This document shows positions 1-14,640 of a stretch of DNA of 64,000 bases, in pieces. The translations under genes and the position numbers were made by a program. The stretch lies in NCBI GenBank assembly GCA_029582265.1, contig CM055817.1, forward strand, positions 30,757,934-30,821,933, read 5' to 3'. How positions within the stretch are numbered: position 1 is the stretch's first letter; every line of letters begins with the position of its first letter. A model generated the notes under the pieces. It searched no databases and had not been told where the DNA came from. It worked only from the letters and a program-made list of their open reading frames with translations. The stretch comes from Zoroaster sp. YZ-2022 (Eukaryota; Echinodermata; Asteroidea; Forcipulatida; Zoroasteridae).

Positions 1-144
1 GCTGGGACCCTGCAAGCAAACCTATGGTCTTTTAGCTCAATGTGGAGTTCAATTCCTGAGAAAAAAATTGTAATCAGGTAATTACCAAATACTCAAATGA
101 TAATGCGTCTAGTTAATTAGGATCCACGACAGCATTTAAGCCTC

Positions 145-600
145 GTGACAACTCGACCTACGCAAAACTCGACACACGAGTTGTCATACTTCGCATTTTC
201 ACATAAATACAAAACATGCAGCACGAAAGCTCGTAATATGACTCAGTTTGTCGAACCAATTACCTCATCATTACGTCAGTAAATAATATTTTATTAACAT
301 TTTAGTCTAATCTGTGGGACGTATAGATTGGCGAGAACGGACAAGTCGACCTAAACAAATAGTGTGACCCCGCGGGGGTTAAAACATCTCGACCCTTGTG
401 AAAACTCGACCTAAACATAACTTGAGCCACGAGTTGTCATATTAGCACTAGGCATTTTCACATAAATACAAAACATGCACCATATGGAAGCCCATAACGT
501 GACTTAGTTTCTAAACCCAATTACTTCATCATTACGTTGGTAAATATTATTCCATTTACATTTCAGTCTAATCTGCGAAGATTATGATGTAGTCAATATA
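145..600. repeat. Imperfect direct repeat, two copies
   Basis: About 150 bp starting at the phrase gcattttcacataaatac near 195 recurs near 452. Both copies contain cataaatacaaaacatgca and end in cagtctaatctg or tagtctaatctg. Several small indels separate them, so the duplication is old. Confidence 0.7.
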
Positions 601-954
601 AACTTCGAAATTTGATTGCTCGAATTTACCAACTATGGGTAGAATAAGGTACCATCCTTTCTCATCCTACACAAAACCCTTTATCACGATAGCAATACAA
701 ATAGTGCACGTTCTGTTGTCATGCAACTCTTGTCGGTGGTGATTTTGCAGTAAGGGAACAATCCAGAGGGACTGTAGACGTTGGTTGTACTTGACGACGT
801 AGTGTTTGTACATAGCGCAAGCTACAGGGTTTGCATTTAATGGAAGGGCATTAACTTGATTTGTTGCATCCGTTTAATTTATCCACATACAAATTGTCTC
901 AAACGCCTAGGGGACAAACGATGAAATTTATGTGTACAATGATTACAGTTCATG

Positions 955-1445
955 CGTTTTAAGTTTATTTCAATATATCGTAAATACTAAACAAAGAACT
1001 CGGTGTCCCAATAATTATCAATATACATGTAGCCCAAACCCCTGTGTTCGTTTTCATCAAACACTTCATTGCAATGTTGTACTATTGTAGTAATATCTGT
1101 ACAGATAATTACTGCAAACAATAATGTCAATTTCGAACAATAACAAACACCTCATCAGTCTCCTGCCACCTACTGTCCCAAAAAAATCCCACTCACAGTC
1201 TCATCTACCCACCCGTCCTGTCGATCGGGTCTTGTCCAAAATTACGTTGGGACGAGTTAGTACTACTTGGACGCCTGAGGAACACACAATGCAACTTCTA
1301 TATACAATCAATACAAGTAATGCGCATTTTCAGCTTATTTCAACATATCGTAACTTTATTAATACTAAACAAAGAACTAGTGACATCAGTGCCCAATATT
1401 ATCAATACATCCGAAACCCATGTCAGCGTTTTCATCAAAAGCTTT
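955..1445. repeat. Imperfect direct repeat, two copies
   Basis: The segment around 960-1070 (tatttcaatatatcgtaa, actaaacaaagaact, gttttcatcaaa) recurs at about 1330-1440 in the same order with substitutions and a 10-bp indel. It belongs to the same dispersed repeat patchwork as the flanks. Confidence 0.65.
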
Positions 1446-2042
1446 TTTGTTTACTTTTTTTTAATTATTATTATTATTATTATTATTTTGTTTTTCTTTT
1501 TTTTCTTTCGTTTTTTAAATTCATGCTTTACAACTTCCATAGCGATATTATAGGAAACTTAGTTCACAAAGCTTTCGCCCCAATACGCTATCCAAACTGT
1601 TGGGTCACAGCGCACATACAAGTACAACTGTACACTGTATTTATATGTTTTACGGTTTTTCCATAAAATATCCAAATCGTGCTTGAAACAAATGTAATCA
1701 CTCTTAGCTTTTTAGCTTCATTTATATACTTCTACTTCGTGTTCAACAAAATATGGAAAAATACTTCAGGGTGTTATTATGAAAACATACAGTGGCATTG
1801 AGGTAGTTGACGTGATATATAATACCCAGTGCACGTTATGAAATGGCGCTGTTGCCCACGAAAAAATACGGCCAATCTACGATTTGATCTCAAGCCTACA
1901 AAAAGGCGGAAAAGTCACATACACCAAATACCTATTTTGGCGTATTTTCAAAAACAATTATTTTTCAGTACTACAAAAATTACAATGAAATAATCAAAGG
2001 GAGAGAAAAACAAAGCACAGTGAGGGAATAGGAGTGCGTTCT

Positions 2043-2045
<3 letters not shown>

Positions 2046-2080
<35 letters not shown>
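2046..2080 (+). repeat. (CT)n microsatellite at the LINE 5' junction
   Basis: A short pure CT run ends abruptly at cgggtagg, where the Tx1-like LINE starts. With the long TC tract at 8414-8814 it brackets the element. Confidence 0.9.
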
Positions 2081-2082
<2 letters not shown>

Positions 2083-2290
2083 GGTAGGTCGTGTATTTAT
2101 CGAGCTCCAGGAAACAGTAGATTTTTGTGAGATTTACGCATCTTACGGTTACAAATTTTATATTAATCTTACTCTTATTGTTCATACATCATACAGGGCG
2201 AATTTCAAATTGTCAGGTTTAACTGTTTTCGTGTTTTTCTGGGTTCTTTTTTTCAAATTTTTGTCGTTTTTGGTGCTTTGGCTGGTCACC

Positions 2291-4018
2291 ATGGCCAGTC
2301 AGGCGCAACGGCCTATTGAAAATCAGCCAAGTGTGAGCAAGGGTGGTGAACGCGTTTCTATTGTTCCTGGTAATAGCCCACTTACCAGGGACAATGGAAT
2401 CGTGTTCAAAGCGCTGGACACAGTCTCCGTACGCCAATATCTCATTTCACTGGTTAACCAAATTTCAAATGCACAAGTGTTATCAGCTTCCAGGATTTCA
2501 AACGGTCGAATAGCAGCATATCTGAGCTCGAGGGAGGCTGTCGTCGAGGCTGTCCAAAACGGACTGACCCACGATGGCAGCTTCATCGAGCTCAACCCAC
2601 TGGTCCAGCCAACCACCCGGTTCACGCTTTCTAATGTTTATCCAGAGATCCCGAACACGGTACTGATACACAACCTGTCATCTTTCTGCAAAGTGGTGTC
2701 TCAGGTAAGGTCCATTCCCCTGGGTTTCAAGGAAAAACATCTGTCACATATCATGTCGTTCAGGCGGCAAGTGCATGTTCTTCTTAAACCGAACGTCACT
2801 CCGCCTGAGCACATAAATATCTTGTATTTAGGCACACATTATCGCGTGTTTCTGTCGACGGAGTCGGTACGTTGCTTTTCATGCGGTGAGTACGGCCACA
2901 TTAGCCGTGCTTGTAAGAAACAGGGAACCGATGACATTGACAAAAACGAGACCAATCCCTTAAACCCACCACCCACCTTCGTCCATAACCCCACTAACCA
3001 AAAAAAATCCGATCCTAAACACCCACCTAAAGTCTCCAAAAAACCTGGTCCGCTGGATTCCGTAGGGGATGCGGATCGTGCGGGAACCCTCGGGTGTTCG
3101 GACCGCTGCGGGTTCTGGGGGGCCCTCGGGCCCTGTCGGGGCCGCCTGTGCGAAGGCTGGACATGCCGCGCCGGTGTCGGGGGGTGCTTCAACTGGAAGT
3201 GCCTCATGTGCTGGTGCGGGGTCCAGCGCGTCGGCCTCTCGTTCCGGCGGGAGCCCAACAGGGGTTGGGCCCTCGTCCGGGGCGGGAGGCTCGGCTCGTG
3301 CGAGCGGCTCGGCGGGGTCTGTGGGGCCTTCTTTGCCCGCGGTTTCTCCGGCGTCTGAGGCTCCTGCGCCGTCCGTGGCCCCTGCGTCATCCGCGGCCCC
3401 ATCCTCCCCTTCCCCCTCCCACCACTCCCACCACTCCCTTTCCCCCTCCCAACCTTCCTCCGCCCTTCAACCTATCCACACCCCATCCAAACCCGGTTGC
3501 TCTGTCTGGGGATCGCCACCTCCACCATCTAGACTTTTTCTGATGTCGTCTCAAAAGAAATCTTCCACTCAATCCCCTCCTACAAATACTTCAGTTCTCA
3601 CTCCTCTAAAAACACCCTCTCCTCCACGTAAACTTGTGAAGAAGGTGGCGATGCCCATGACAGTCGACTCCCCTTCCATCACCCAAGTCCTTAACCAAGT
3701 CCTTAATTCACAATCCTCCCTTGTCTCCACCCCGGCCTCGTCGACGAACGACCAAGATGACATGTGGGAAGACAGTCAGACTACCGAAGACGAGGCGGTG
3801 CCTGATTGCCTTTCCAACAGGTCCTCTGTCTTCTAAAGAGCTCATGAATTTCTTGGCCTCCATAAAAAAATCGAAAAAAACCTATCGAGGTGGCCAAGAG
3901 ATTCACTGCTAATGTGCCCGGACTTGTGAAACAACTCAAACCGCTACGCAGCAACCCACTCCTCAACAGAGGCCTACAACAACGCGTAACCAAGCTGATC
4001 AAGACTTTAGATAAATGA
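2291..4018 (+). pseudogene. LINE ORF1 (gag-like, CCHC zinc knuckle), frameshifted
   Basis: The start is taken as the ATG at 2291 (accATGg, good context). The N-terminal half has no domain I can name. A CX2CX4HX4C zinc knuckle (CFSCGEYGHISRAC) lies at 2873-2914, as expected for a nucleic-acid-binding LINE ORF1p. The frame is lost near 3060, and the reading continues in another frame to 3836 as a long Ser/Pro/Ala-rich region. It shifts again and ends in a basic tail (ending TKLIKTLDK) at a TGA at 4016-4018. The CG content is high at 3060-3420, unlike the rest. At least two frameshifts make it non-functional. The stop overlaps the ORF2 start as ATGA. Confidence 0.75.
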
Positions 4019-7000
4019 TTTTCTTTTGCTTTTCTTTTATGAGAGTCTTGATTAGTTTGGTCGCAATGTTACTATCACTGATTTCCCTGAACACAGGCGG
4101 CTGTTCAATGCCAACCAAAAATGCCGCCATACATGCTTATTTTGAAAATTTCTTTCCTTTTCCGACATAGTGCTCCTGCAGAGACTTATAACCTTACGGA
4201 AATAAGCTCCTGCTGGAGCCTATGGCCCTTTACTCCTATCTCTTCCCCTTCCAACTCTTATGGCTCTGGGGTAACTACACTCGTTAATAATAAAAATTTA
4301 GAAATTATTTCAAATCTTAACATTTTTCCAGGACATCTTCTTTATACAAAAACTAAATCCAATGAAACTCTTTTCCACATTTATAATTTTTAGTACCCCA
4401 GAGCGACTCTCTTGCTTTTAAAGTCTTTAATTCTTTCTCTAAACATTTATCCTCTTGTGACAGTGACGGTGTCGTTGTGGTCGGAGGTGACTTTAACTGC
4501 ACGGAAAATCCTGCATTGGACCGTCTGCATGCGCCCACCGAGCGTAGATCCAGAGTCGCAGCAGCTCTCAAGGAAACTGTTGGTGCACTCTCTCTGTGTG
4601 ATGTTTGGCGTAGACTGAATCCCCAGAAACAACAATTTACCTGGCTGCGGAATAACCCTTCCAGGGATTGTGGTGTTTCCAAAGCCAGGTTAGATCGTTT
4701 GTATCTTCATCCTGATATGTTATCCTCTATTCATTCGTGCAAAATAACACCCTGTTCTCTTTCTGATCACTCCGCTATTTCTTTAAAAATTCAACTACCC
4801 TCGGCTAATTTCCGGGGTAGCGCCTACTGGCATTTTAATAATTCAATTCTTCAGGATGAAGCATACAAACAAATTATAACTTGTTTCTGGGGAGAATGGC
4901 GTCAAAAACAGTCCGATTTCCCCAATTTAAATTCTTGGTGGGACTTTGGCAAGTCCCACATCAAAATAATTACTCAAATGTTTTCTAAAAAAATTGCTTC
5001 CGAGAAACGCGAAGCTCTTTTTAAAATAAATCGGACTATTGACGACCTTCAGTCTGCGCCGGAAATCACACCGGAGACCAGGCAGGTCCTCTTAGAACAA
5101 AAAGAAAAACTTAATTCTATCTTAAAAAATCGAGCGCAGGGCGCCCTTATCAGGTCGAGATTCAAACATGTCAGCGAGGTCGATACCTCCTCTTCTTACT
5201 TTTTTAATCTTGAAAAATCTAAATCCCGTTCTAAAACTATCTCCAGAATCCGTTTGGATTCTGGAGAAATTACTCAAAATATCTCTGTCATAAAAAATCA
5301 TGTATCAAATTTCTACAAAAACCTCTATTCTAAAAACTCGACCGATGAGGGCGCCCGCGAAAACATTTTAAGGGACCTGCCTCGTCTTGATCCTGTAGAG
5401 GCAGAGGACCTGGAGCGTCCTCTGTCTCTAGAGGAATTAGAAATAGCTGTTGGCCAACTTAGCAAGGATAAAACGCCTGGCCTGGACGGCCTGTCTGGTG
5501 AATTCTATCAAACTTTTGGAATATTCTAAAAACGACCTACTTTCTGTTTTAAATTATTCTTTTCTCACCGGCAGGGCTTCCTCGTTCGTTCAGGAGGGCG
5601 GTAATTACTCTTTTACCCAAGAAGGGAGATCTGGCCGACATAGCCAATTGGCGGCCAATCTCCCTTCTAAACAATGATTACAAAATCCTTGCAAGGTTGC
5701 TCGCTAACAGACTGAAAGAGTGCATCAGCAGCGTCGTAGGTGAGGATCAGACCTACTGCGTCCCTGGACGTTCAATCCATGACAACGTAGGTCTGATAAG
5801 GGACATCATCGAATATGCCAATGAAAATGATGTCCCTTTAGCCGTGGTCAACCTCGATCAGCAAAAAGCGTTCGATAAAGTTGATCGCGACTACCTCTTC
5901 GACACCATGAGAGCTATGGGCTTCGGAGACCGTTTCCTCGACTACATAAAAATCCTGTACAGCGGTTCCGAGAGTTTGGTCAAAATCTGCGGTTCTCTGA
6001 CGGCCCCCTTCTCCGTTGAGAAGGGCATCCGTCAGGGCTGCCCACTCTCGGGACTGCTGTACTCGATTGCTATTGAACCTTTTCTAAATCGCCTAAGGGG
6101 CGAAGTCGGGGACGACGGTTTCCGAATACCCGACGCTGACGTCTCTTGCTCGGTGTCTGCGTATGCAGATGATGTCTCCGTTTTTGTCACCTCCGAACGC
6201 GGCTTTGACGCGATCAAAGACACGATCTCTTTGCTCGCGCCTCTGCCGCGCGCCTAAATACGAGAAAATCCCAGGGGTTGTGGGCGGGATCTTGGATCGG
6301 ACGAGGCGACCGGCCGCTTAATTTTTCATGGAATGACGATGGCCTGTCGTTCCTCGGAGTTCACTTAGGAAACACCAAAACATGCACTGACAAAAACTGG
6401 ACTATTTGTAAAAACCGATTATCCGAAACCCTCGCTAGCTGGTCTGGCATCTCGACCTCCCTTTCTTTTAAAGGAGAGTCTTGATTGCCAACCAGCTAGC
6501 CGCATCAAAACCTTTCATTGTCTGGCGGCACTCGCTCCGCCAGACGATTTCTAAGTGAACTCCAACGGCGGCTGGTTGATTTCGTCTGGTCCAACAAGAG
6601 ACACCGCCTTAAAGAGCAAATTGTGTATCAGAAACCTGACAAAGGGGGGTTCGGCCTTGTTAACCTCCAGGCACGAGTTCTCACCTTTAGATTAACGCGT
6701 CTCTTTCGTTACCTTAAAGGTAATTCTCATTCCTCTTTTGTTTTCTTCAAAATCACCTCCGTCGCTACAAAAACTAAATTATGACTTCCATCTCTTCTAT
6801 TTGAAGACAGACCCCCTTTTTGACATTGGATTACCTTCTTTTTATGGTGAGATCATGCGTGCCTGGAGGTTGTCTGGAGCTCGGTTAGAAATAATACACG
6901 ACTCAGTCAGCCATGTCATTAATTTACCCATAAATATTCCTTTAATTCAAAATGCAACTGACGATGGCGTATCCCTCTCTGAGCGGCTCTCGACACGTGG

Positions 7001-7916
7001 GGTCGGCCTGGTGAGGGATCTTCTCAACTTCACTTCCGGATCGTGGCACCAGCCCAATGACATCATCTCCTCTTCTAGTACATCTCGTCCTCCATCTTCT
7101 CGACTTCTTCAAAACCAGCTTTCTTCGATGCACGATACTCATCAGACTGTTCCCCTCTCTATTCGACGAGAGGGGTTTTCACCTACCTGTCTCTGCGCTA
7201 CAAAATGTTCCATCTAAACCAGATCGTCCCCTCAACGTCATCATCAACAACTTGGACAATGCCATCTCCGCACCATCCAAAACGATCTACAATGTCATCA
7301 ACACAAATCTCAACTCGCATCCTTCCACAGAAACATCACACTGGCATCAAAACGGAGTCCTGGACAGCAACACAAACATACAATGGAATAGCATCTACAG
7401 TCCCCAACTTCCAAAAAAAGAGGGGACCTACAATATAAACTACTACACAACATCCTACCGTCACTCCAAGTTCTACATCATCTCAACCCGGCCATCTCTT
7501 CAACATGTGGATGGTGCGGAGACAAGGGGACGATCTGCCATCTATTCATCACGTGTCCCTCTGTTCAACCTCTTCTCAACTGTCTCCACAGTCTTCTTCA
7601 CCGGCTTCTTCCTGACCTACTTCTGAACTTTGACCTCTACTGGGCCTTGATCCCATGTGCTAAGGGCCGCAATAGAGAGGCTGTGCGCCTGTCAAACTAC
7701 CTTATCGTCAGTTGCAAATATGTCATATACAATCTTTACCGAACCTCTAATTTCATTGATCCTCTTTTAATTTTTACTCACCGTATCAAAAACAAAGTTA
7801 TTTTCGAATACAACTATTTTATGCTTGTCAATAATGATGATGAATTTCTTAAAAAATGGAATATAAATAATACTTTGTTCATCATCATTAGTGACAAGCT
7901 GACATGGCTGATTTAA
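4015..7916 (+). pseudogene. LINE ORF2: AP endonuclease plus reverse transcriptase, decayed
   Basis: The ATG at 4015 overlaps the ORF1 TGA. An N-terminal endonuclease is visible (SLNTGG near 4080, GGDFNC near 4483, SDHSAIS near 4765). RT follows, with KTPGLDGLSGEF near 5470, FDKVDRDYLF near 5871, QGCPLSG near 6033 and the catalytic YADD at 6162-6173. The thumb or C-terminal part has the L1/Tx1-type pattern VDFVW...KGGFGL near 6576-6655. A CX2CX7HX4C knuckle lies at 7506-7556 and the stop at 7914-7916. Frameshifts or stops occur near 4168, 4390, 5527, 6256, 6483, 6782 and 7217. In life this protein nicks the target and reverse-transcribes the element RNA; this copy cannot. Confidence 0.85.
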
Positions 7917-9507
<1,591 letters not shown>

Positions 9508-9720
9508 TTCCTAAGTAAAGACTGCTTGCTGTGGCACCGTGGAGTACTACTCTTTTGAATAGTAAATAGTTCCAAAAGAACTGGTGGTTATAAAAAACCT
9601 TCACGTTTAGATCAGTATGGTCTGATCGTCTTCAGGTGGTTCCTCTTTATTATTGCCAGAACTATGTTGGCTTTCCTTTTTGCCTCGCCACAATGTTTGA
9701 TACTTTGCAATCCTTTTTTC
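9508..9720 (-). mobile_element. Penelope-like element terminal fragment
   Basis: Read on the minus strand this carries CTGAAGA, the hairpin GATCAG..CTGATC, then TAAACGTG, followed by a segment matching the 63.3-63.4 kb PLE end (tactactc, gtaaagactg in reverse). A related fragment lies at about 13672-13840. These are 3' or terminal pieces without coding sequence. Confidence 0.6.
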
Positions 9721-11560
9721 AGTGTTTTTTTTTTCTTCAGCTGAATGTTATTTCCCCCCACCCAATGTATTGGTTATAAAGCTTTTGGTTGAGTACCACG
9801 GACGCTGGTGCCTGAGCCACGAGCTCATTAATACAAGTCCGTTCCGTGGTCTGCTGATTTTTCTTTATACCTTTCTACCGATTTGATAGACAAATGCTAA
9901 TGCCTATTTCATTAGGTAACTAATTTGTTATAATATATAAAAATATAGACGAACAATTTTTCTTAAGGTGACTTGTTTAAAATAAGTTGCATGAAAATTC
10001 ATATTGCTGGAGGTTTATATAAAATAATTCAGTTGATGTGTCCACAGGACTAGTATGGCTTCGCCACTCGCGTGCATGGTCTTTTGCGTGCGTGTTGTAC
10101 CTGGTTGCCGCGTGCGCTTTGATGGAAGGCCAGTGTGTTATTGAATCATTATCATGAGTTTACACTATATCCGGCCATCCAGCAGGATCATAATGTGCAC
10201 GCGAGATCTAGTAGACTTAATCTAGGGATATAAGTATTCAGGGAAGGGGGAATTGCCGTACATTACCGTCCTCCCATCATTAATGTTGGGGAGGAATTCC
10301 GTAATTTCGGAATCAAAGCCCATGCGGAAGACATTCCAGAGAGAATTTGGTTATACATACCGTTACCTATTCAGATATTTTAACGTAGAAACGCATATCA
10401 TATACGGAGGCCTCTAACGATGAATATTTACCAAATGTTTAACAAACAAAATAATGATATTTCATTCCCAGTAGTTTAAAGAATAGGAAATTACTGAGTC
10501 GCGAACATGCTTATTCGTCGATCGATGAAGTGTGTTTAGCTCTCTCAGTGGCGAATGGCGTAGCCAGTGGGAACAGGCGGAAAGTGCCCACACAGACATT
10601 TTCAGGGATAACATGGGAACGGCAAATATTTGGCAAAAGACAAGACAAACTAGAACAGAAAACATAACCATTTATTCATACTTTATCAAATTACTCAAAC
10701 CTATCACGTATTTCTAAAATGACTACGTGCAGGCAATCATTGCAGTGAGCAACCTATGCATATCCATCATGGAATCAGTTACATAATTATGCGTGTCAAT
10801 GATGACCTTACTCATATCTGTCATGTTGATACATGTTGCAATAATGATCAGCTCCTCGCCTCCTACCGTGCAAACTCAGTGATCACATTAGTTTCCCCTG
10901 TTAGCACTTTCTAACAGACCAATGTCCTTGATATAGTTGTGAAATTGTTTTTCCCTATATATTATTTTGTTTATTTTTGGTTTGTTGGGGTGTTTGTTTG
11001 TTTGTTTTTAGTTTTTTGACTGACTGACGGACTGACAGACTGACTGACTGACGGACTATGTTTGCTTGTTTATTGCCTTGCCACAGTGTTTGTTATTTTT
11101 AAGGGACTTCTGTACACAAAGCATTCACAAAATGGCACCTCTGGCACAACACATACAAGCCAGCTTAGATGGCTTGATGTTGTTGTTAATTTGCAAACTG
11201 AAGCTCGATTTGCCGACTTAAATTCGAGATTAGTGGTGTCACACTGCCACCCTCACCTTTCCTACCTCCCTGAAAAAATGCCGTTCGCATAAAATACATG
11301 CAGTAATACAGACACAAGGCTGCAATCGGTCACTTCGTGAAAACGTAAAACCACAATTGACTCAAATTTTACAAAAACTCCATTACTTTAATTAGAAACA
11401 TAGAGAATTTTGAGGATTTAAACTTGATGAAATGAGAGATAACAGTATTTGAAGTCCAAATATTGACTAAACTCATTTTTACTTTGTGAAAACTGCGACA
11501 ATTTGTTCGTGTTTTCTCTGAAATGCGAGCACTTTAAAATCTTATTTTCAGGATAACTAC
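9721..11560. repeat. Repeat patchwork, no gene
   Basis: Bases about 10215-10530 (gggggaattgccgtacatta, tccagagagaatttggt, aggaaattactga) match about 17600-18150 in the same orientation. Bases about 10690-10950 are a partial copy of dispersed repeat A. A short tgactgac-type run lies at 11025-11055. No supported ORF was found. Confidence 0.6.
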
Positions 11561-12567
11561 TACCTTCACCAGTTAAGCTTTCCGATAACAATTCAGAAAT
11601 GTGGTAAACAGGTAATTACCAATGTTGTTTATTGTCTCGGTTTATTGAGAAATTGAGTTTTGCCTATATTATTTGCCTACCTCGTTATTCAAATGATAAT
11701 GCGTCAATTTGTTTTCATTTATTTTTGTAATCTATGCTTTACAACTTCCATTGCGATATTATAAGAAAATTGGTTACTTATCCTCCACTTGCCATGACCA
11801 CGGCACATCCGAACGGTTAAGTTGTTCACATAACTTCTGCCCCTCTAAGCTATCCGAACTGTTAGTCGCAGCGTACATGCACACAGTGCACGGATCCATA
11901 TGCATACAACTGTACACTGTATGTACTGTATAATTATGTACAACAGTGACCTTTCGTCGCCCCTAGCACATTCACACATTGTACGGACTCATAGTCATAC
12001 ACATACTGTATACACGTATGTAGTACAATGTACATTATTGTACATGTACATTCGTCGTCACGCCTTGATGCTTCTGCACATGCCCAAATTTAAGGCGGAG
12101 CTCATTAATGCTAACATACCAAATTCAAAAACCAAAGACATATTCTCATTGGTTGCACATAAGCTTCGCGGTTACAGAAGGATCAAGGCTGAGTTCGAAC
12201 ACGACTTAGTTAATGATCTCGCTACGTGTACGTGTCTGGGGCCGGGGACGGCGCACCGTGTGTGTGTTCTGAATTTCTTGGGCTAGCAATCGGTACGGTC
12301 CAGGGGTGGGAATACCGTGGTAAGTGTGCGCTACGACAACAGCCTTGGTCAAGGCTAGACTTTCCCAAGCTAGAACGGTCAGCCATAATAAACATAACAG
12401 GTTGCATGACGCTCCGGCGCGTAATGTCCCTCATGTCCCTCACGTAATAAAGCCGGTATACGCGCTCGTAAATCAGCATTATCTTTAATTTGGTACCAAA
12501 GTAATGAGGAGACTTTGCCAGTCTAAAAATTAATTCTGGAATCCACAACAAACATAGTAACTTATAC
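11561..12567. repeat. Dispersed repeat related to window start
   Basis: Bases about 11605-11930 match the start of the window (1-120 and 1525-1650). Bases about 12040-12110 (gtcgtcacgccttgatgctt, taaggcggagctca) recur inverted at about 14095-14160. Bases about 12340-12385 contain the palindromic phrase ccttggtcaagg. There is no gene. Confidence 0.6.
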
Positions 12568-13032
12568 AACTATACTGAAATATTGTATGGTTCTTCTGTT
12601 TCAAAGAACAGTGTAGAGCGAGCTATTTTGTCAAGGGCCTTTTGTATTATTTAGAAAGCTATATTAGAAAGCTATGTTTCTTTGTACCTGGTTGAAGAGA
12701 CAAGGAGCATGAATATATTTTGCAATGGTTCAGATTTAGTTTTCAAACCATCGTCACATTATATTCACACTCATTGCCATTAAGTGAAATGTAATACAAA
12801 TCAATATTGCCAAACGGTTACAAGATCATCAAATTACGTATTTCTAGAAAAACTACGTGCTGGCAATCATGCAGTGAGCAACCCATGCACATCCATCATG
12901 GAATCATTTATATATGCGCGTCAATGTTGACTTTACTTATCTCTGTCATGTTTTTTTATTATTATTATTTTTTATTATTATTATGTTGCAATGGGATCTT
13001 CGCCTCCTATCTTGCTAACTCAGGGATCACAT

Positions 13033-13063
<31 letters not shown>

Positions 13064-13671
13064 TTTTCATTTTCATTTTCATTTTCATTTTCATTTTCAT
13101 TTTCATTTTCATTTTCATTTTCATTTTCATTTTCATTTTCATTTTTATTTTCATTGTTATTGTTATTGTTATTGTTGACTTTACTTATCTCTGTCATGTT
13201 TTTTTATTATTATTTTTTTTTTTAATTATTATGTTGCAATGGGATCTTCGCCTCCTATCTTGCTAACTCAGGGATCACATTTATTTATTTATTTATTTAT
13301 TTATTTTCATTTTCATTTTCATTTTCATTTTCATTTTCATTTTTATTTTCATTGTTATTGTTATTGTTATTGTCATTGTCATTGTTATTGTTATTGTTAT
13401 TGTTATTTTTATTCTTATTTTTATTTTTATTTTTATTTTTATTTTTATTTTTATTTTTATTAATTTGATCAAAGTAACATTTATATTTATATTTTTATTT
13501 ATATTTGTATGTTTATTTTTATTTTTATTTTTATTTATATTTTTATTTATATTTTTATTTATATTTTTATGTTTATTTTTATTTTTATTTTTATTTTTAT
13601 TTTAATTTTAATTTTAATTTTAATTTTTATTTTTTATTTTTTTTTATTTTTATTTATTTTTTATTTTTTTG
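12568..13671. repeat. Dispersed repeat A copy with expanded ATTT/TTTCAT arrays and internal duplication
   Basis: Copy of repeat A (compare 8905-9440). From gttgactttacttatctctg at about 12926, a block of roughly 250 bp is repeated at about 13174. Both blocks carry atgttgcaatgggatcttcg followed by ATTT, TTTCAT and TTGTTA arrays. Further (TTTTAT)n, (TTTATA)n and (TTTTAA)n runs reach 13665. Aromatic-rich ORFs (FHFHFH, IFIFIF) are microsatellite artefacts. Confidence 0.85.
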
Positions 13672-14180
13672 GGGGGTTCCTAAGTAAATACTGTTTGCTG
13701 TGTCACCGTAGAGTACTACTCTGTTGAGTAGTAAATAGTTTCAAAAAAGAACTGGTGGTCTTCAGGTGGTTCCTCTTTATTATTCCCAGAAGCAATTGGC
13801 TTTCTTTATTGCTTCGGCCCAGTGTTTGCTAATTTTAAATCCCTTTTCAAATCCCTTTCTTCAGCTGAATGTTATTTTCCCCACCGAATGTACAATATTG
13901 GTTATGCGTGTTATATAAGCCTTTGGTTAAGGCGCACAGGGCAACCCCAAACAATACACCCGAAAAAGATCACGCACACAGGAGGTGGAGGAGGCAATAA
14001 CCAGTGAGTAGGCCTATACGTCTTTCGTTTTTGAATTTGGTATATTATTATTAGCAGTAAGGAGTTGATTTATTTTTGCCTTACACCGACATGTGTGAGC
14101 TCCGCCTTAAATTTTGGCACGTACAGAAGGATCAAGGCGCGACGACGAATGGTCAATGTATGTACGTGTATATCCATGTA
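13672..14180. repeat. PLE-end-like fragment and flanking repeat
   Basis: Bases about 13676-13840 match 9508-9720 (cctaagtaaa, gtactactct, aactggtggt, tcttcaggtggttcctcttt). Bases about 14090-14170 are the inverted copy of 12040-12110. No gene. Confidence 0.6.
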
Positions 14181-14377
14181 GTCCAAGAGCTAGCTGAGAT
14201 TTATTTGACATGAAACCTGCAAAAGCTTTGACTGTTTGGTTGGGTACAGGTAGCCTACCTGACCACAGAAACCCTTGTCTTAAGTGCACTCAGTGGTAAG
14301 TCGGGGTAAGGGGACCTTTTTAATTACCCCCAAATTTCACTTTTATTTGACTTTTGACTACAAGGCTGACATCCACG

Positions 14378-14640
14378 CCATGTTGTAAGGAAAGCCCTAC
14401 TAATTATAAATTTGCAACTTAAGACAGAATTTTGTTGTGGAAAGGTCACTTAAGACAAGGTCAAAGGTCAATTTGCACCAAATGACCTTTAATTTTACTT
14501 TAATTGACATAGACACACAAAACTGAAAACTGGTGGAAAATGTAGAGTTTGAGCTCTTCATCAATAATCACCAACTTAAGACAAGATTATGTGGTGGAAA
14601 GGTCACTTAAGACAAGGTCAAAGGTCAATTTGCATCAAAT
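14378..14640 (+). repeat. Left-arm subrepeats with two perfect DR1 motifs
   Basis: Two units of about 157 bp. Each contains AGGTCAAAGGTCA (14458-14470 and 14615-14627), that is, two AGGTCA half-sites in direct repeat with one spacer base. Confidence 0.85.

Larger units (their letters stand above)
1..2045. repeat. Gene-free segment built of diverged dispersed repeats
   Basis: No convincing coding region is seen. Bases 1-120 share phrases such as caggtaattaccaa and caaatgataatgcgtc with about 11605-11710. Bases 1525-1650 (atgctttacaacttccat, then a run ending gtacaactgtacactgtat) match about 11735-11930. The segment is therefore an old copy of a repeat family also present near 11.6-12.1 kb, and in inverted orientation near 17.4 and 54.1 kb. 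Long ORFs here run through T-rich low-complexity DNA. Confidence 0.6.

Noticed and set aside
1124..1666. 180-aa ORF near the left edge
   Set aside because: It crosses T-rich low-complexity DNA and a duplicated dispersed repeat, with no domain and no splice context.
2839..3572. Minus-strand ORFs of 187 and 61 aa within LINE ORF1
   Set aside because: Shadow frames of the GC-rich ORF1 region on the plus strand.
12807..13727. Several ORFs rich in FHFHFH, YFYFYF or IFIFIF
   Set aside because: All are products of ATTT/TTTCAT arrays.
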